This document shows, piece by piece, positions 46,901 to 58,079 of a stretch of 64,000 nt of DNA. The stretch spans positions 1,426,001 to 1,490,000 of the forward strand of contig JAQJZZ010000015.1 of the NCBI GenBank assembly GCA_030077755.1, in the 5' to 3' direction. Below the pieces are notes generated by a model, which saw only the letters and a program-made list of their open reading frames with translations, did no database searches and was not told where the DNA came from. Within the stretch, counting starts at the first letter, position 1; each line of letters begins with the position of its first letter. Made by a program: the position numbers and the translations under genes. The stretch comes from Filosporella fistucella (lineage: Eukaryota; Ascomycota; Leotiomycetes; Helotiales).

Positions 46901-48040
46901 GAGCTGCAAGATGAACACTAACTAGATTCTAAGATATCTTGGATTAGGGTCAAGATGTAAGGCCATACAAAATATGCATAGTGTTTAACATATGGTCTGC
47001 AACCAAAAATAATAAGGAAAAGGTGGATAAGAGGAGACTTAGAATACACTTCAGAGGTATATATTCCAATGCAAAGGAAGTTCAAGGAAAGAAGCTATTG
47101 CTTATAGTAACAACCAAAGGAGCAAGAGATAGAATAGTATTAAATGAGATCAAGACAAAGCGATGTCCGACATAGAAGAGATATCGGGCGACGCGGGTAT
47201 TAACACGGGCAAAAATTGACGGAGGAGCTCATAGGATAGCGCTAACTGTAAGACAACGCAAGAATAGTGAAAGGATAAAACTCAATGTAACATAGGATGA
47301 CGCTGGAGATGTGACAACACCAGAGATGGGACAACGCTGAACATGAAAGGACGCCGAACATAGGACAACGCTGAATGTAAGCCGACGCTAAAGATAGGAT
47401 GACGCTGAATATGAGATGACGCTGAACAGAGGATGGCTATGGATGTTGGAGAACGCAGAAACTGTAAGATAACGCGAAGAGAAATTTCTGATGAGATATT
47501 TGACACGGTATATATGTCGGGGGAAGTAGCTATTGACGCGAGAAAGAAAAGATGGAAAATTATCGCAGGAGGAGAGATTTAATAAGAATTCAAGGTAGCC
47601 GGACTGCTAATATTATAATGCCTGCCTAGCTAGCTAGGAGATGGCAATGAACGCTGGGGCTGCGTGTCTTCAATGTTCGCGTTTGCGTAGCCAGGATGAA
47701 GCAAAGAAATAAAGAGGTTGATGACAGATGGTTTACAATAAGCAAGTGTTTTGAACATACCATCTGTATAATAGCCGTAAGGGTCATTGAAATCTCGAAC
47801 AGGTGACTCTCTCATAGAATCAGATGCTGCAGCATTTGCGTCGTGGTCATATTGTTGCATAGGCAACAGGTTTGTAGCAGGCTTATCGGATATTTGCGAC
47901 ATGTTGGCCTGTTCAGTTTCGGCAGGTTGTGCAGGGGTAGTAGTTTTAATGGCTAGGTTCTCTGTACCATCAACAGGCATATCGTAGTTGTCTGCTCCAC
48001 TCATCTCTTGATCAGATGGAGGTGATCCTACGGGGTCCAT
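43950..48040 (-). CDS. Myb/SANT-like protein with tandem cassette exons
   Basis: Predicted exons 48040-47761, 46175-45198, 45139-45053, 44995-44882, 44827-44723 and 44668-43950; 2283 nt, about 760 residues. Every junction is phase 1. The three middle exons (87, 114 and 105 nt) start alike (N-x-[LW]-x-S-G/R-R-R-R), and their introns (54-58 nt) all begin GTGAG and end in TAG. The large exon is Ser/Arg/Asp-rich, disordered and RS-like. The C-terminal exon has an ordered block (ENHKIVELREAGKSFGEIKT) and a Trp-based Myb/SANT-like helix set (DFAWTDDLDLKLVTIYKDVE...), suggesting a DNA-binding nuclear protein. The first exon and its 1585-nt intron (see next entry) are the least certain; without them the gene would begin at the ATG at 46149. 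Confidence 0.5.
46305..46640. repeat. ~81-bp imperfect tandem repeat
   Basis: Units beginning GAACGGATACGTAG at 46386 and 46467, a more diverged unit at 46547, and weak copies before and after. Shared core: TAGTAAATCAAAGTAAATAT. Confidence 0.75.
47219..47480. repeat. irregular minisatellite, GACGCTGAA-type units
   Basis: About ten diverged units of roughly 18-24 bp around GA(C/T)(G/A)ACGCTGAA. Confidence 0.65.
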
Positions 48041-48597
48041 ATTTGCGGCTATTGATAACAGTTAGCGTTAATAGCTAAAAAGATGATAGAGGTGGAAGTG
48101 ATTGGCGAGCGTGTGAGGAGGCGATGTGTAGAGTAATGATAGAGAGAATGTGTTAGCGTAGTTGTAATGAAGGATATAGAAGGTGGAAGTGACTACATAT
48201 TGTAAGGAATAAATAAGCACTTGCAGGGTAGTTTACCCCATCATATGAACCTGAACGAGCAGAAAGATCCGAATTGCGTAGAGATGTACTTTGAGAATAT
48301 ATGAACCGAACCATCAAGTTCGAGCAAGTCGACAGAATCGGGTTAATAGTGAAAGAAATATACTCTGCTAGGATGATAGTGATTTTTGGGATTGGGTGAG
48401 TAGGTGGATCATAATCGATGACAAGGAGGTGTGCTTTATGGATATATTACCATGTATGAGACGCAGATAGAGGGAGAAGGATCAAATCGATGATAGCCAG
48501 CGTACTTAATCCGTATGAACTATGCACAAGAATCATAACTAATTAGGAGAACTGAATTAATAATTACTAGATAAGATGACAACGAGCAGAAGACTTT

Positions 48598-49250
48598 GAG
48601 CGAATAAGTAGGGTCGAAAAAATACTAGAAAACTGTACCATATGGCTTAGCTACTGTGTATCAGAGGTTGAGCGAGTAAGTATGACTGATTCGCACAACA
48701 AGGGATGCACTTTCAGTGCAGCAAACTGAGCATGCGAGGCTGAGCGAGTAAGTAGGACCGATCCGCATAGCAAGAAAGGTACTTTGGGCGTAGTGTACCG
48801 AGTAGAGGAATACGAACGAGCGAGTAAGGCTTATTCTTGTAGTAGGAGATGGACTTCAAGGGCAAAATCCCGTATACTAAAAGTAAAACGAGTATGGAAG
48901 GGTAGTTCGCACAAATCGGAGGTAGACTTTTAGGGTATAATACTCTGCGTCGAAAGTAGAACGTATAAGAAGGACAAGTCGCATTTTTAAATTGGGACTT
49001 GAAGTACAATGAACAAACTGTTTAAACAGAACGAGTGAGAAGTTAAAATTAGCAAAGTTAGTTGTGGACTTTCGTAGAAGGTAACCGCGTGTTAAAAGTA
49101 GACCGAGTGAGAAAGGGTAAATCGCACAATAAAATGGGGACTTCAAGAAAATAATAGAAAGTATTAAAGATAGAATGAGTAAGAAAGGTTAATTCGCACA
49201 ATCAGATGTGTACTGTTAAAGTAGGTTACCATATGTTAAGATTGGAACAA
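48598..49250. repeat. 72-bp satellite, about nine diverged copies
   Basis: The landmark GAGCGAGTAAGTAGG...TTCGCACAA recurs at 48670, 48742, 48818 and 48890 and, weaker, to 49180. Spacing is 72 bp except one 76-bp step. No coding use is supported. Confidence 0.8.
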
Positions 49251-49635
49251 CTAATTCGAAATATATCGGCAGAAGCAGAAATGCAAATTTTGAGAAAAGG
49301 TGCCAAATGAAAAAGGGTTGGAAGATAGGAAAAGACCGCTTGGTAGGTTCCCCTGAAATTTGAGAGGCATTTGGAATTGCGATCAAGAGCCTGTTCTTTT
49401 CGCCCATTTGCTGATGTGACATTGATCACGATAGACAGCCTTAACCTCCCAGAAAGTGTTTCAAGTGCTGTGCTATGAGGCAATGTTTGGATTCGAAAAG
49501 TTGTGTTATATGCTCGCACTTACTAGGAGATCGAGGAATATTCTTTCACTGCATGGAAACTTGTTAGCATAGGAGTTCATTCATGTATGTACACTTGGTG
49601 GTGGGAGATGGTAAGCACAAAGTGTTTGTTATAGA

Positions 49636-49863
49636 TGAGCTGTCGAAGATCGATAGTCGAGGTGTCGCGACGGCGATGCTTAAGAGGCAAACTCGTCGAA
49701 AAATCGATTGTTCGAGGCGACAAAGGGGGCATGGGATGATAGCTCAAGGTCAGAGAGATGGACTCTAAGAATTCGGCGGGCAAGGACACAATTGTCGAAT
49801 TCTCGAATCGTCGAATCGTCAAATCAGACGACTATTCCTCTCGTCGAGTCGCTGTCGAGTCGT
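49636..49863. repeat. TCGA-dense stretch
   Basis: Repeated TCGA/TCGTCGAA words over about 230 bp, including TCGAATCGTCGAATCGTC near 49803-49820. No gene found. Confidence 0.5.
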
Positions 49864-50886
49864 GCCTTGAGAGAAGGTTGCGCAGCAGAAAGGAGATGGT
49901 TCGCCAAAGCAAAGTACAGTCGGATCTCCTTCGATTCCGAGTTGATGGCAGCTGCTCCAGGTTCTTGGGCTATGTACTAGGGTGGCGTTGGGGATGAATG
50001 GAATGAAGGAACATACCTGATTGTGCTGCGCACAATCGCCGCGTGTGTTGACCTGTTGAGAGTTGCGGCGGTCTGACGAAGTTGTTGAAGGAGGAGGGAA
50101 AGCTTTTGCCAGCCAGGAGCTTCTTTCGCTTGCGTTAGCGAAGAACTAAGGGGGGTTTGACTTTCACCGGTGAAATAGTTGATGAGTGGATAAATATTGA
50201 GAACTCGACAACATTGCGTATAAATAACCGGAAAACGACGGGATAATTCACTGATGTTCTATCTGGGCAGAGTGAATTTGAAAAGACCTTGAAAACTAAA
50301 CACTTTGGTAAGAACAGAGGGCGAGTAGGTTGGCTGTCGGAATTCTATGTTCATGTAGCATAAGCACTTGGAGGGTGGGCACTCAGGTTTGTTCGTGCAT
50401 GAAATCTAAAGGAAACGTGGAATGGGATGCCTGCAAGATCACAATCCTCAGTCATCTGAAAATGCAAGTACGTCTATTCATCTACTCCTCACCCGCTCCA
50501 ATTTTGATACCTCGTCTCCTGTCCCCAACAGGATGGCTTTTGTATAATGAATTAAAAGCTTTTCACTCGCTCCGTCTTTCGAAGCAGTCATCTCGTCTTT
50601 GAAGATTCGTATCTTATTCTGTGAATGGACTACAATTCACTCACAAGACTGCTAATAAGTACCCTCTCAACTTCAAAGCTACATAGATGTTCCTACGAGT
50701 CATGGATGTGCTCTATGCCAAAAGACGTTCGCCTCCTAGCAGCCTTACAGCTTTGCAAACTTGCTTAGCATGTCGCCTCAAAGCGCTTCTTTGTAACCAC
50801 GCTTGGGGGCTTAACTAACCCGATTACCAAAGACAAACTCTGCCTCAACATAAAACTATCAACATCGGAAGCCTCTTAGAAAGAGT

Positions 50887-52038
50887 TCAACAGAAAACGA
50901 ATCGATGCCAGTTGATACCCAGCTTCGTCACTCCCTCTTCCAATTTCCATCCTTTGATCTCACAAATTTTGCGACTCATCTCTTCAAGCCTATTGTCCAT
51001 CTCGTCTCCAGCAATATGTAAATCACTTTCAACCAGTATTCGGTTATCAGGGACTGCCTTGATAACCTCAATTGCTTTCGAACTGGCAGGACTCGACAAA
51101 TTGATGGCCGAGGAGAACGAGAAATATATATCTGCTGGGACTGATGGATGAAAGTATTGCTTCAGTGGCTCGGGTGGGCCGGAGTACGAATGCAAACATA
51201 TTCTTGGCGGGAAGGGTTTCGATAATTGGTCATCAGACGAAACATCAGATTCTCCGTCCTCCGGTGGTGGGTAGTTTTCGACCTTTCTCTTTTGCTTCTT
51301 GCTTATCACCTCTTTTTCGTACCCTTTCCATGTTTCTTGTAGTGTCTCAAAAACAACGCCGTGAGCTTGCACTCCATGAACGGAGACGGCTCTTCCCATC
51401 TCGCCCGCCAGCCTAAGCTGTGCTTTAAGCACCGCCTTTTGGTGTTTCATTTGTACTCGATGAGGGGTGAGAGGTCGTCCTTCTCTTCCACCAGGCGTCA
51501 GTGTCTGATCTCTAGCTTCAGCGGATTCAGAGGTGGATATGCCTGGTAGACGAAATCCCCGATCCAACCCAATCTCACCAACCAATGAGATTGGGAATCG
51601 CTTCAAGTAGTCCCTCGTCTGTTGGATAAAGTTTTTCAGTGAACGAGGCTGGGGAAGCGAGGTGATGAATACCAAGTCTTCCGGTTTCGGGGTTAGCACT
51701 GATTGATAATGGCTGATTTTGAAATCTTCAGACTCATGTCCAGATACTGGCTGTTCTGTGTCGTCAAACAACAGATGTGAAAACCAAGGGTGCCATCCAA
51801 AGCAAGGAACAATACATTCATTTCCTGTGTTTTCATGGCAGTCGGGTCGTGCCTTGACGGCATATTCAGCTGCCACCTGAGCGACCAGCTCTTGATCTTG
51901 GCTTCTCGTGGCCATGACTGTCAAAACACGAGCCTTCATTTGTGGTATTGATGGGACCAGGTTCATGGTGTCTGTTGGATGGCAATGTGCATCATATACC
52001 CCTATCTGCCAGGGAAAGGTCTCGTAGTCTGAAGCCAT
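50887..52038 (-). CDS. TatD-family metal-dependent hydrolase, Scn1-like
   Basis: A single exon encodes 383 residues. The metal-binding set of TatD is in order: [10 protein letters not shown] with His18/His20, [19 protein letters not shown] with the bridging Glu, LHSYSGPPE, and [10 protein letters not shown] with the final Asp. TatD enzymes are Mg2+-dependent 3'-5' nucleases acting in DNA repair or fragmentation. The fungal long form with an internal charged insert (about 240-270 here) resembles fission-yeast Scn1, which was found with Cut9. It is divergent from the two-TM protein gene. Confidence 0.85.
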   Translation of the reverse strand: MASDYETFPWQIGVYDAHCHPTDTMNLVPSIPQMKARVLTVMATRSQDQELVAQVAAEYAVKARPDCHENTGNECIVPCFGWHPWFSHLLFDDTEQPVSGHESEDFKISHYQSVLTPKPEDLVFITSLPQPRSLKNFIQQTRDYLKRFPISLVGEIGLDRGFRLPGISTSESAEARDQTLTPGGREGRPLTPHRVQMKHQKAVLKAQLRLAGEMGRAVSVHGVQAHGVVFETLQETWKGYEKEVISKKQKRKVENYPPPEDGESDVSSDDQLSKPFPPRICLHSYSGPPEPLKQYFHPSVPADIYFSFSSAINLSSPASSKAIEVIKAVPDNRILVESDLHIAGDEMDNRLEEMSRKICEIKGWKLEEGVTKLGINWHRFVFC

Positions 52039-52467
52039 CTTTCAATAGTGAACAAGATAAAAATGCCACTTAATAGTCAACTTCATATCCTATAAGTTGA
52101 GAGTTGCGAACGGTGTTTCTGTCTGCGCCAGCCTCGAGTCATGGTGACATTATTTAAGTGGAAAAGAGCGTAAGTGAAGAAACTGGAGACTTAAAATCCT
52201 CGCATTGATGAAGTCACCCAGATCTCGCTTCAAGGTCAAGCCACATGTTGTTAACCTTACAGGGGTTTCAGCATCCATCCTAGCCCAGCCCCATTACCCC
52301 ACACTGAGTTAGGTATCACATGCAACAGTGCAGAAACCTACCTACCTACCTTCCTTACAGTACAATATCTCAAGGTCTTCAACACCCCGAGTGATTTGCC
52401 TTCTCACACTCGAGGAATTGGGACTTTTTGGAAAGACGAATATGAAGACGCTGTATTCGCGAATAAA
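52039..52467. other. divergent promoter, TatD-like and two-TM protein
   Basis: Includes the TACC tetranucleotide run at 52338-52354 and an open, ATG-less frame joined to the downstream gene from about 52361. Confidence 0.4.
52338..52354. repeat. CCTA/TACC tetranucleotide repeat
   Basis: Four tandem copies of CCTA beside the candidate AG acceptor at 52359-52360. Confidence 0.7.
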
Positions 52468-53178
52468 ATGGCGATTCTCAATCCAGTCTACGCTCTGATC
52501 CTACCGTTTCTCTTCATTTTCACACTTCCAATCGCGATATTCGCTGGCATCACCACGACTTTCGCCTTTGCGGTCCTGATCTTCAGAGTCATCCTCGTTT
52601 ACATTGAGCTTGCAATTGCGGTCATTCCATATTACCTCCTTGGAGCAAAGGAAGTCGCGCAGCCTAAGAGATTGGAACGGAGGAAATCATTCAGTACATC
52701 ACCAACAGCTCGCCGGCGGAAGAGGAGGGGTTCCACAAGCAGTTTATCTGCTACAGGCTCAATCACACCTGTGTCAGTTGAGAATGGAATGGGTTTAAGT
52801 CAGAGTATCGGTCCAACAAGAGACTACGAAGGTGTTGGAGGGTGGCGGATTGACAACCCCTCTGATGATGAGGGACTATGGACGAAGATCAATTCACGCC
52901 TCGAGCTTCCAGCAGATCATGTACGCAGACACCACAGATCGTTGACATCTGGAAGCATACCGGGAGAGATGAGACCAAACAGAAGCCAAAGCCCAGAAGC
53001 TATTATGAATATCTCGAGGGCAAGAACCCCTCCCAGCACAGTCGGAATAGAGGGATACTTCCCGCATATCCCAACGACGCCCAAGATCTCTAAACGAACA
53101 TCCTCTACGAATAATGGTACATCTGGGAGTTCTTCAAGTTCCAAGGGCTCGTCTGTTGCAAGTCTCAAGCAGAGATGA
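52468..53178 (+). CDS. two-TM fungal membrane protein of unknown function
   Basis: From the ATG at 52468 it encodes 236 residues. The start gives two back-to-back hydrophobic helices (PVYALILPFLFIFTLPIAIF and TTFAFAVLIFRVILVYIELAI...), then a Ser/Pro/Arg-rich disordered tail with RRKRRG and poly-Ser. The open frame continues upstream without an ATG (from about 52361), and that part (GTFWKDEYEDAVFANKM) is charged and looks coding. A 5' exon is therefore likely missing from this call. Topology suggests an ER or vacuolar hairpin membrane protein; no function can be assigned. Confidence 0.55.
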   Translation: MAILNPVYALILPFLFIFTLPIAIFAGITTTFAFAVLIFRVILVYIELAIAVIPYYLLGAKEVAQPKRLERRKSFSTSPTARRRKRRGSTSSLSATGSITPVSVENGMGLSQSIGPTRDYEGVGGWRIDNPSDDEGLWTKINSRLELPADHVRRHHRSLTSGSIPGEMRPNRSQSPEAIMNISRARTPPSTVGIEGYFPHIPTTPKISKRTSSTNNGTSGSSSSSKGSSVASLKQR

Positions 53179-53389
53179 ACAGCTATGAACTAACGACTGA
53201 CGAAAATATGGCGCTATCTGGCGGTTCAAGGATAACAGGCAGAAACTGTGCATCACTTATTTATTATAAAATGTACAATTGTTTCATTATTCATCGTGTC
53301 TCCATTTCTAGTGGTATCCATTAAAACCTGCCTCCCAATTTCGCCATACTCCAACACAGTCCGATTCGACCTCAAAAGCACTCCTCTTC

Positions 53390-54083
53390 TTACAATTGCT
53401 GCCAGAAATAATTCGCATAGAAAAACCTCGAAAACTTATTGTCAACATTCACGATATTGACATCTCCTTTCCGAGCGTTCCTGATAATAGCCTTCGAGTA
53501 CTCTCCACCACTATCCTTCTCGATGTCGATACCCATGCCACGGTACACCTTCAATTTCAGACTAATCTCGTCATCGACAAGTCCTCTCCGGGAGTTATCC
53601 CCTCCATCCACACCCTGCAGCTCCAATTCCTGCAAACGTGCTTGAAGATCTGCAAGTTGCGACGACAAACGTTCTGACTCAATTTCTAAATCGCTCGCTG
53701 ACTTTGCAATACGGAACTTTTGGGTATCGAGTGTTGCAATTTCGGATGCATGTGCAGTAGATGAGTGCGAAGAGAGCGTTTCGAGGTGGTGATTGTTAAG
53801 AGTTGTTAGAGTTCGAGAAAGCTCTGTCTTTGGTCAGTGTTGGGCATTTCGTGCTTTATAGTGTTCGAAGCCATACTTTTCAAAGCACTTTCTGCTTCTC
53901 GTACCCGCAGTTCCCGAGCTTGTTGAAGGGTAGAAAGCGATTCATTGATACGTGACACTGCGAGTTTATCGGGCTGAATGTTGAAATTCCCAATCGTATG
54001 GTGAATAAGCTGCAGTTTGTTAGTGAATGCGCCTTTTAAGATCGAGGATATATTACTGTAGCTGGATCCTCGTCGAGAAGCAT
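53390..54083 (-). CDS. SPC24: kinetochore protein Spc24
   Basis: Exons 54083-54057 (nine codons, MLLDEDPAT), 54009-53877 and 53823-53390 encode 197 residues, the family size. Introns are 47 and 53 nt, with CTAAC and CTGAC branches; phases 0 and 1. The N-terminal two-thirds is a coiled coil beginning [18 protein letters not shown], typical of Spc24, followed by heptads. The C-terminus is the small globular (RWD) domain ending [12 protein letters not shown]. Spc24 pairs with Spc25 in the Ndc80 complex and links it to the inner kinetochore. The misleading long frame upstream (to 54213) is a different reading frame and not part of the gene. The FIS1 start lies 306 nt away on the other strand. Confidence 0.9.
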
Positions 54084-54389
54084 GATTACGGTTATTAAAT
54101 GCGTGGGCGTTCTTGTGTCTCGGTATGTAGGTTACTTGATTGACAGGTTGAAGATATGCGTGTTTATCTATGGCCTCCCTCGGCACTGAGGATCGCTGAG
54201 GCTCAAAATACAAAAAGCGGGTTGACGAGGCAACTGCGACCGGGTGACGAAATCACAAGCCACAACGCCACTTGAGATTCTTTGAACTGGAAACCTTGGG
54301 AGACTTGGAACTTCTAAACATTACCTCACATCGCAGCTTCCTTCACAATACAACTTCGAGAATCTCGCATACGATACAGATACAGAAAT

Positions 54390-55098
54390 ATGGGTTCCTC
54401 TCTTCCATGTGAGTATGGACAAGAATGTCTTGGAAACAAGGCTTCACACACGATTTATGATATTCTTATACGCTCTCCAACTAGCAACGGCAATGCTAAC
54501 GAAACGTGTGTATTTAGATGCTGCAGATGCGGAAAGGTTAGTCTTAGGCCCATCGTTTTACTCCCTACGACCTGCCATTCCGAATACTGGACAACCATAT
54601 ACTGACCCTGCATCAGCCCACTTAAACCAGCTGAACTTCAAGTCCTACGGTCGCAATACGAGAAGGAGGGAGAGCACGTCGGAGTACAAACTAAATTCAA
54701 CTTCGCATGGGTATGTTTTGGATGGCTCGACTTTGTTTCATTATGATTCTAATAATTCCCAGGGTTTGATCAAATCAGATACCAGACAAGATCAACAAGA
54801 AGGTGTTAGACTCCTCTCAGACATATTCCGAACATCCCCAGAACGAAGGAGGGAGTGCTTGTACTACCTGGCACTCGGAAACTACAAACTTGGAAACTAT
54901 GCGGAGGCACGACGATATAATGATTTGCTGTTAGACAAGGAACCGGGAAATCTGCAAGCTAGCAGTTTGAGAGGATTGATTGATGACAAGGTGGCGAGAG
55001 AAGGTTTGATGGGTGTTGCTATTTTGAGTGGAGTAGCTATTGCTGCAGGTGTTGTAGGAGGAATGATATTCAAGGGTGTGGGAAGGAGGGCGAGATGA
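54390..55098 (+). CDS. FIS1: mitochondrial fission protein Fis1
   Basis: Four exons: 54390-54408, 54518-54536, 54617-54710 and 54763-55098; 155 residues. The first two exons are only 19 nt each. Introns are 109, 80 and 52 nt. The joined N-terminus reads MGSSLPYAADAESPLKP, as in fungal Fis1, and then the TPR-like helices with [30 protein letters not shown] and LDKEPGN. The C-terminal tail anchor ([19 protein letters not shown], then a basic end) sits in the outer mitochondrial membrane. Fis1 recruits the dynamin Dnm1 through adaptors for mitochondrial and peroxisomal division. Confidence 0.93.
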
Positions 55099-56156
55099 TG
55101 CGGGGTACGAATGACAGGATAATGTTATATTCTTGAAGCGGGCACTTGCCTTAATATACCAATAACGGAGGATAATACTGTACAATGAAATTCTCAACTT
55201 TAGGTTTGAAGACTCGAATGATCTCTGTTGCTTATGCATTCAATGAATTGGGTGATGCTAGCTCTTGGTCACATGTGATATGGGCAATATCAATGACTGA
55301 ATCCAGTGACTGGAAACATTATAGCATGCGTATAAAATTAGTGTTCTCATTGACATTGATATAGAAACCCAAAAAGGGAAATTCGTGTTTCCATACAACT
55401 CCCAGACCCATAGCTTGCATGGGATCGGGCCGCATCTCGTGTCTAGGTCAGATTCAAAAATTAGAACTCCGAAGAATGTTCTACGATAAAATCAAAAAGA
55501 ACCCGGTGACTCAAAAGTTCGCCAGCCTTCAATCAATCGAAAATCTTTGGCAACTGCTAACCCACTACCAAAACGGAAAATCCCCAAGTTCTGAATACAC
55601 AGTTTTTGCCACCACATTATTTCAGGACCAACCTCGATCCCTTCCCGCTGGTGCAGTTTGCTCTATCGATAGCAGGCAAGGGTTAGCGAAGCTGTGCGTC
55701 ACCAAAGCCTGACATCCAGGTTGCTTTACTCAACCTGAACCACGAGATCTCAACCCATCAATCATTATTTTCCTTTCCTATTAGTTTTCTCGAGCGAGCC
55801 ACTTCCTTTATTATTCATGCATCAAATTCCGCGCCCAAATACCACATACAATCTCACAGCAGTTTTTCAAAATCGATAATCGAGCTTCACGACCCCTCTT
55901 GATTATCAAGCTCCGAAGTTCTCTAAGGCCAACCACGAGGCAGTTCCGAAGGCAACTTGCGCCACAACACAGTTGCGCCTTGTCTCTGAGGTCGGCTGGG
56001 CTTCGTTGCATATAATAAATCAACCCCGAAATCATTATTCTAACAAAGTTCTATTGAATATCCGTCATTCTGGCGTTCCGAGCTCTACGAAATACGGGCC
56101 TGGCGTTAAGTCTCGGCCTGACTGCTCTTGCAGCATACCAAGGTGTCAGAGACGCC
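55099..56156. other. 1.06-kb intergenic region
   Basis: No supported gene. It holds the FIS1 3' flank and the RING gene leader. A 97-codon plus frame (55419) has no recognisable domain. Confidence 0.45.
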
Positions 56157-57878
56157 ATGGCAGACTCTCAAAGCGCTGGCGGTGGCAGTAGACACCTCGA
56201 TGCTTCAGGTCCTCGAGAGGTAGTTTATTGCCACCAATGTCATAATGAGTGGTATCAAGATCAGAGTGGATTGGTGTGCCCGCGATGCGAGAGCGAGGTT
56301 ACCGAAATAGTATGTACAGCTCCATAGGAAGCTTCGATCTTACTTCTGTTGAATTTTCCTCTGACTTCTTTACAGGTTACTCCAGGAAGCGATCCAAGAC
56401 CAGAATTGGATGACGAGCCCCGACCTCCTCCTGGCTTTATGCCTGGTATACATAATCACAACCCGTGGGCCGAAGCTGATTCAGATCCGGATGAGGCTGA
56501 TATCGAGGAGCACATCACTCATGGGCCAGGTGGGTCTGTAATGTTCTCCCGAACCATTCGCACGACAAATACTCATGGCTTTGGGAATACACGTCGGCGA
56601 GACAATGGACCGGGAGCCGATCAAGACCCTGACAATGTTATGAGAGACTTTCAAAACATGATTGGAAGCCTTATGGGACCTGGATTTCGACCTGGACAAG
56701 CTGGAAGATCCGGGCCAGATACTCTTTTCAATCAAGGACCATTTGGCGGTGGATTTAGAATTGGTGGTAATGGGCCTGGACAAGGACCTGCTGTCGTTGG
56801 AGGGCGATTTACATTTACGTCGGGTGGAAACCTACGGCCTCGAGATGCAAATAGTCCCCAACAACCAGGAGGTCCGCCAGTTGATGATTTAGCTACGTAC
56901 GCCTCCCCTCCTACCCCTAATTCCCCTAATGGCCGATCCGTATATGTTATTAGTATTAGAGCAACTCCTGACCAGTATGCCAGTATCCTTGGAGGCTTAT
57001 TTCGACCTATGGGCCCAGGAGTTCCAGGCGGACCGGGTGATCGTGATAATCCCTTTGCAGCTCACCCTGGCATGCCACCTGGTCTTCAGGGTCTTTTTGC
57101 AGCCATGCTAAATCCCGCAGCCGCGCGATCTGGAGATGCCGTCTATACGCAAGAAGCCTTGGACCAGATTATCTCCACCTTGATGGAACAGCATCCAACC
57201 TCCAACGCACCAGGTCCTGCATCCCCAGACGCTATTGCAGCATTACCCAAGAAAAAGGTCAATGAAAAACAATTAGGACCGGAAGGAAAGGCGGAATGCA
57301 GTGTCTGTATGGACGACGTGCACGAAGGTGACGAAGTTGTTGAACTGCCATGCACCCACTGGTTTCACGAGGCTTGCGCCAGTGCTTGGTTGAGTGAACA
57401 TAACACATGTCCGATTTGTAGAAAGGGCATCGAAGGCGAAGCAACAGCTACGCCACCATCTTTAAGTCGAAGATCGAGCCAAAGTGGCCATGCTAGCCGT
57501 AACGAGCACCGGGCTCGCAGATTGAGCAATAGTATCAGACCACGTGCTGGCCGTGACAGTCCGTCAAACAGGAACGAAGCTAGGCTAGATGCTATTCGAA
57601 GTAACGCAAGACTATCACCGACAGAAGAGGATCGTCCAAGTCCTATTAGATGGCACACAAGTGGCGAGCCTGTGGTTCCAACAGCACATCAAGATGATTA
57701 CCGATCAATGCCTGGATCCTTCTCCCGGCGTGCTTCGGACATGAGTGAGAATCAGAGAGATAGCAGACGAGGTAATACAAGTGGGAGCGATCGATCAAGG
57801 AACTCTCATTCAAGTGGAAATGGTGGGATTTCGACATGGTTCCGAGACCACTTTGGATCTAACCGACGCAACGAGTAG
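56157..57878 (+). CDS. RING-H2 E3 ubiquitin ligase, RNF126/RNF115-like
   Basis: Two exons, 56157-56309 and 56376-57878, flank a 66-nt intron (GTATGT donor, CTGAC branch, CAG acceptor; phase 0) and encode 551 residues. The N-terminus has a Cys4 zinc ribbon (Cys25, 28, 41, 44: YCHQCHN..., VCPRC). A Gly/Pro-rich linker follows. The RING-H2 (about 359-399) is CSVCMDDV..., PCTHWFHEAC..., CPIC, with all eight ligands. The zinc-ribbon plus C-terminal RING order matches the RNF126/RNF115 group, which ubiquitinates misfolded or mislocalised proteins. The tail is Ser/Arg-rich and disordered. Confidence 0.88.
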
Positions 57879-58079
57879 ATTTCTCTTCAAAGGGCGAGAC
57901 ATTCTTTATGATTGCGTGGACATTCGATTAGTCATTGCGTTTGAGCATGGGTGGCGTTATGGGGCCGCTTCCTGGAAGCTGGAAGATACGATGTGAGCAA
58001 TACGATAAACCTATGTTCTTTGTTGTTTCATAGTGGAATTTTACGAGAGAGGCCGTCGATATATGCAACTGGCGTGGAA

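Larger units (their letters stand above)
46176..47760 (-). other. probable 1585-nt intron filled with repeats
   Basis: GTATGT donor at 47760 and a TAG acceptor at 46176-46177 after a GCTAAT branch; both flanking reading frames are phase 1. Length is far above the 44-130 nt of other introns here. AT-rich, with an ~81-bp tandem repeat (46305-46640) and a minisatellite (47219-47480). Confidence 0.4.
48041..50886. other. 2.8-kb intergenic region with satellite
   Basis: Apart from the two repeat blocks listed, no gene is supported. It lies upstream of the Myb-like gene and includes the 3' flank of the TatD-like gene. Another 5' exon of the Myb-like gene cannot be excluded, since an AG acceptor with a GCTAAC branch stands just before the ATG at 48040. 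Confidence 0.4.

Noticed and set aside
46981..47175. 64-codon plus frame in the large intron, Lys-rich
   Set aside because: No family and followed at once by minisatellite; chance frame in AT-rich DNA.
53806..54213. Long minus frame extending SPC24 upstream
   Set aside because: Splicing from the ATG at 54083 in another frame gives the expected Spc24 N-terminus; the extension does not.
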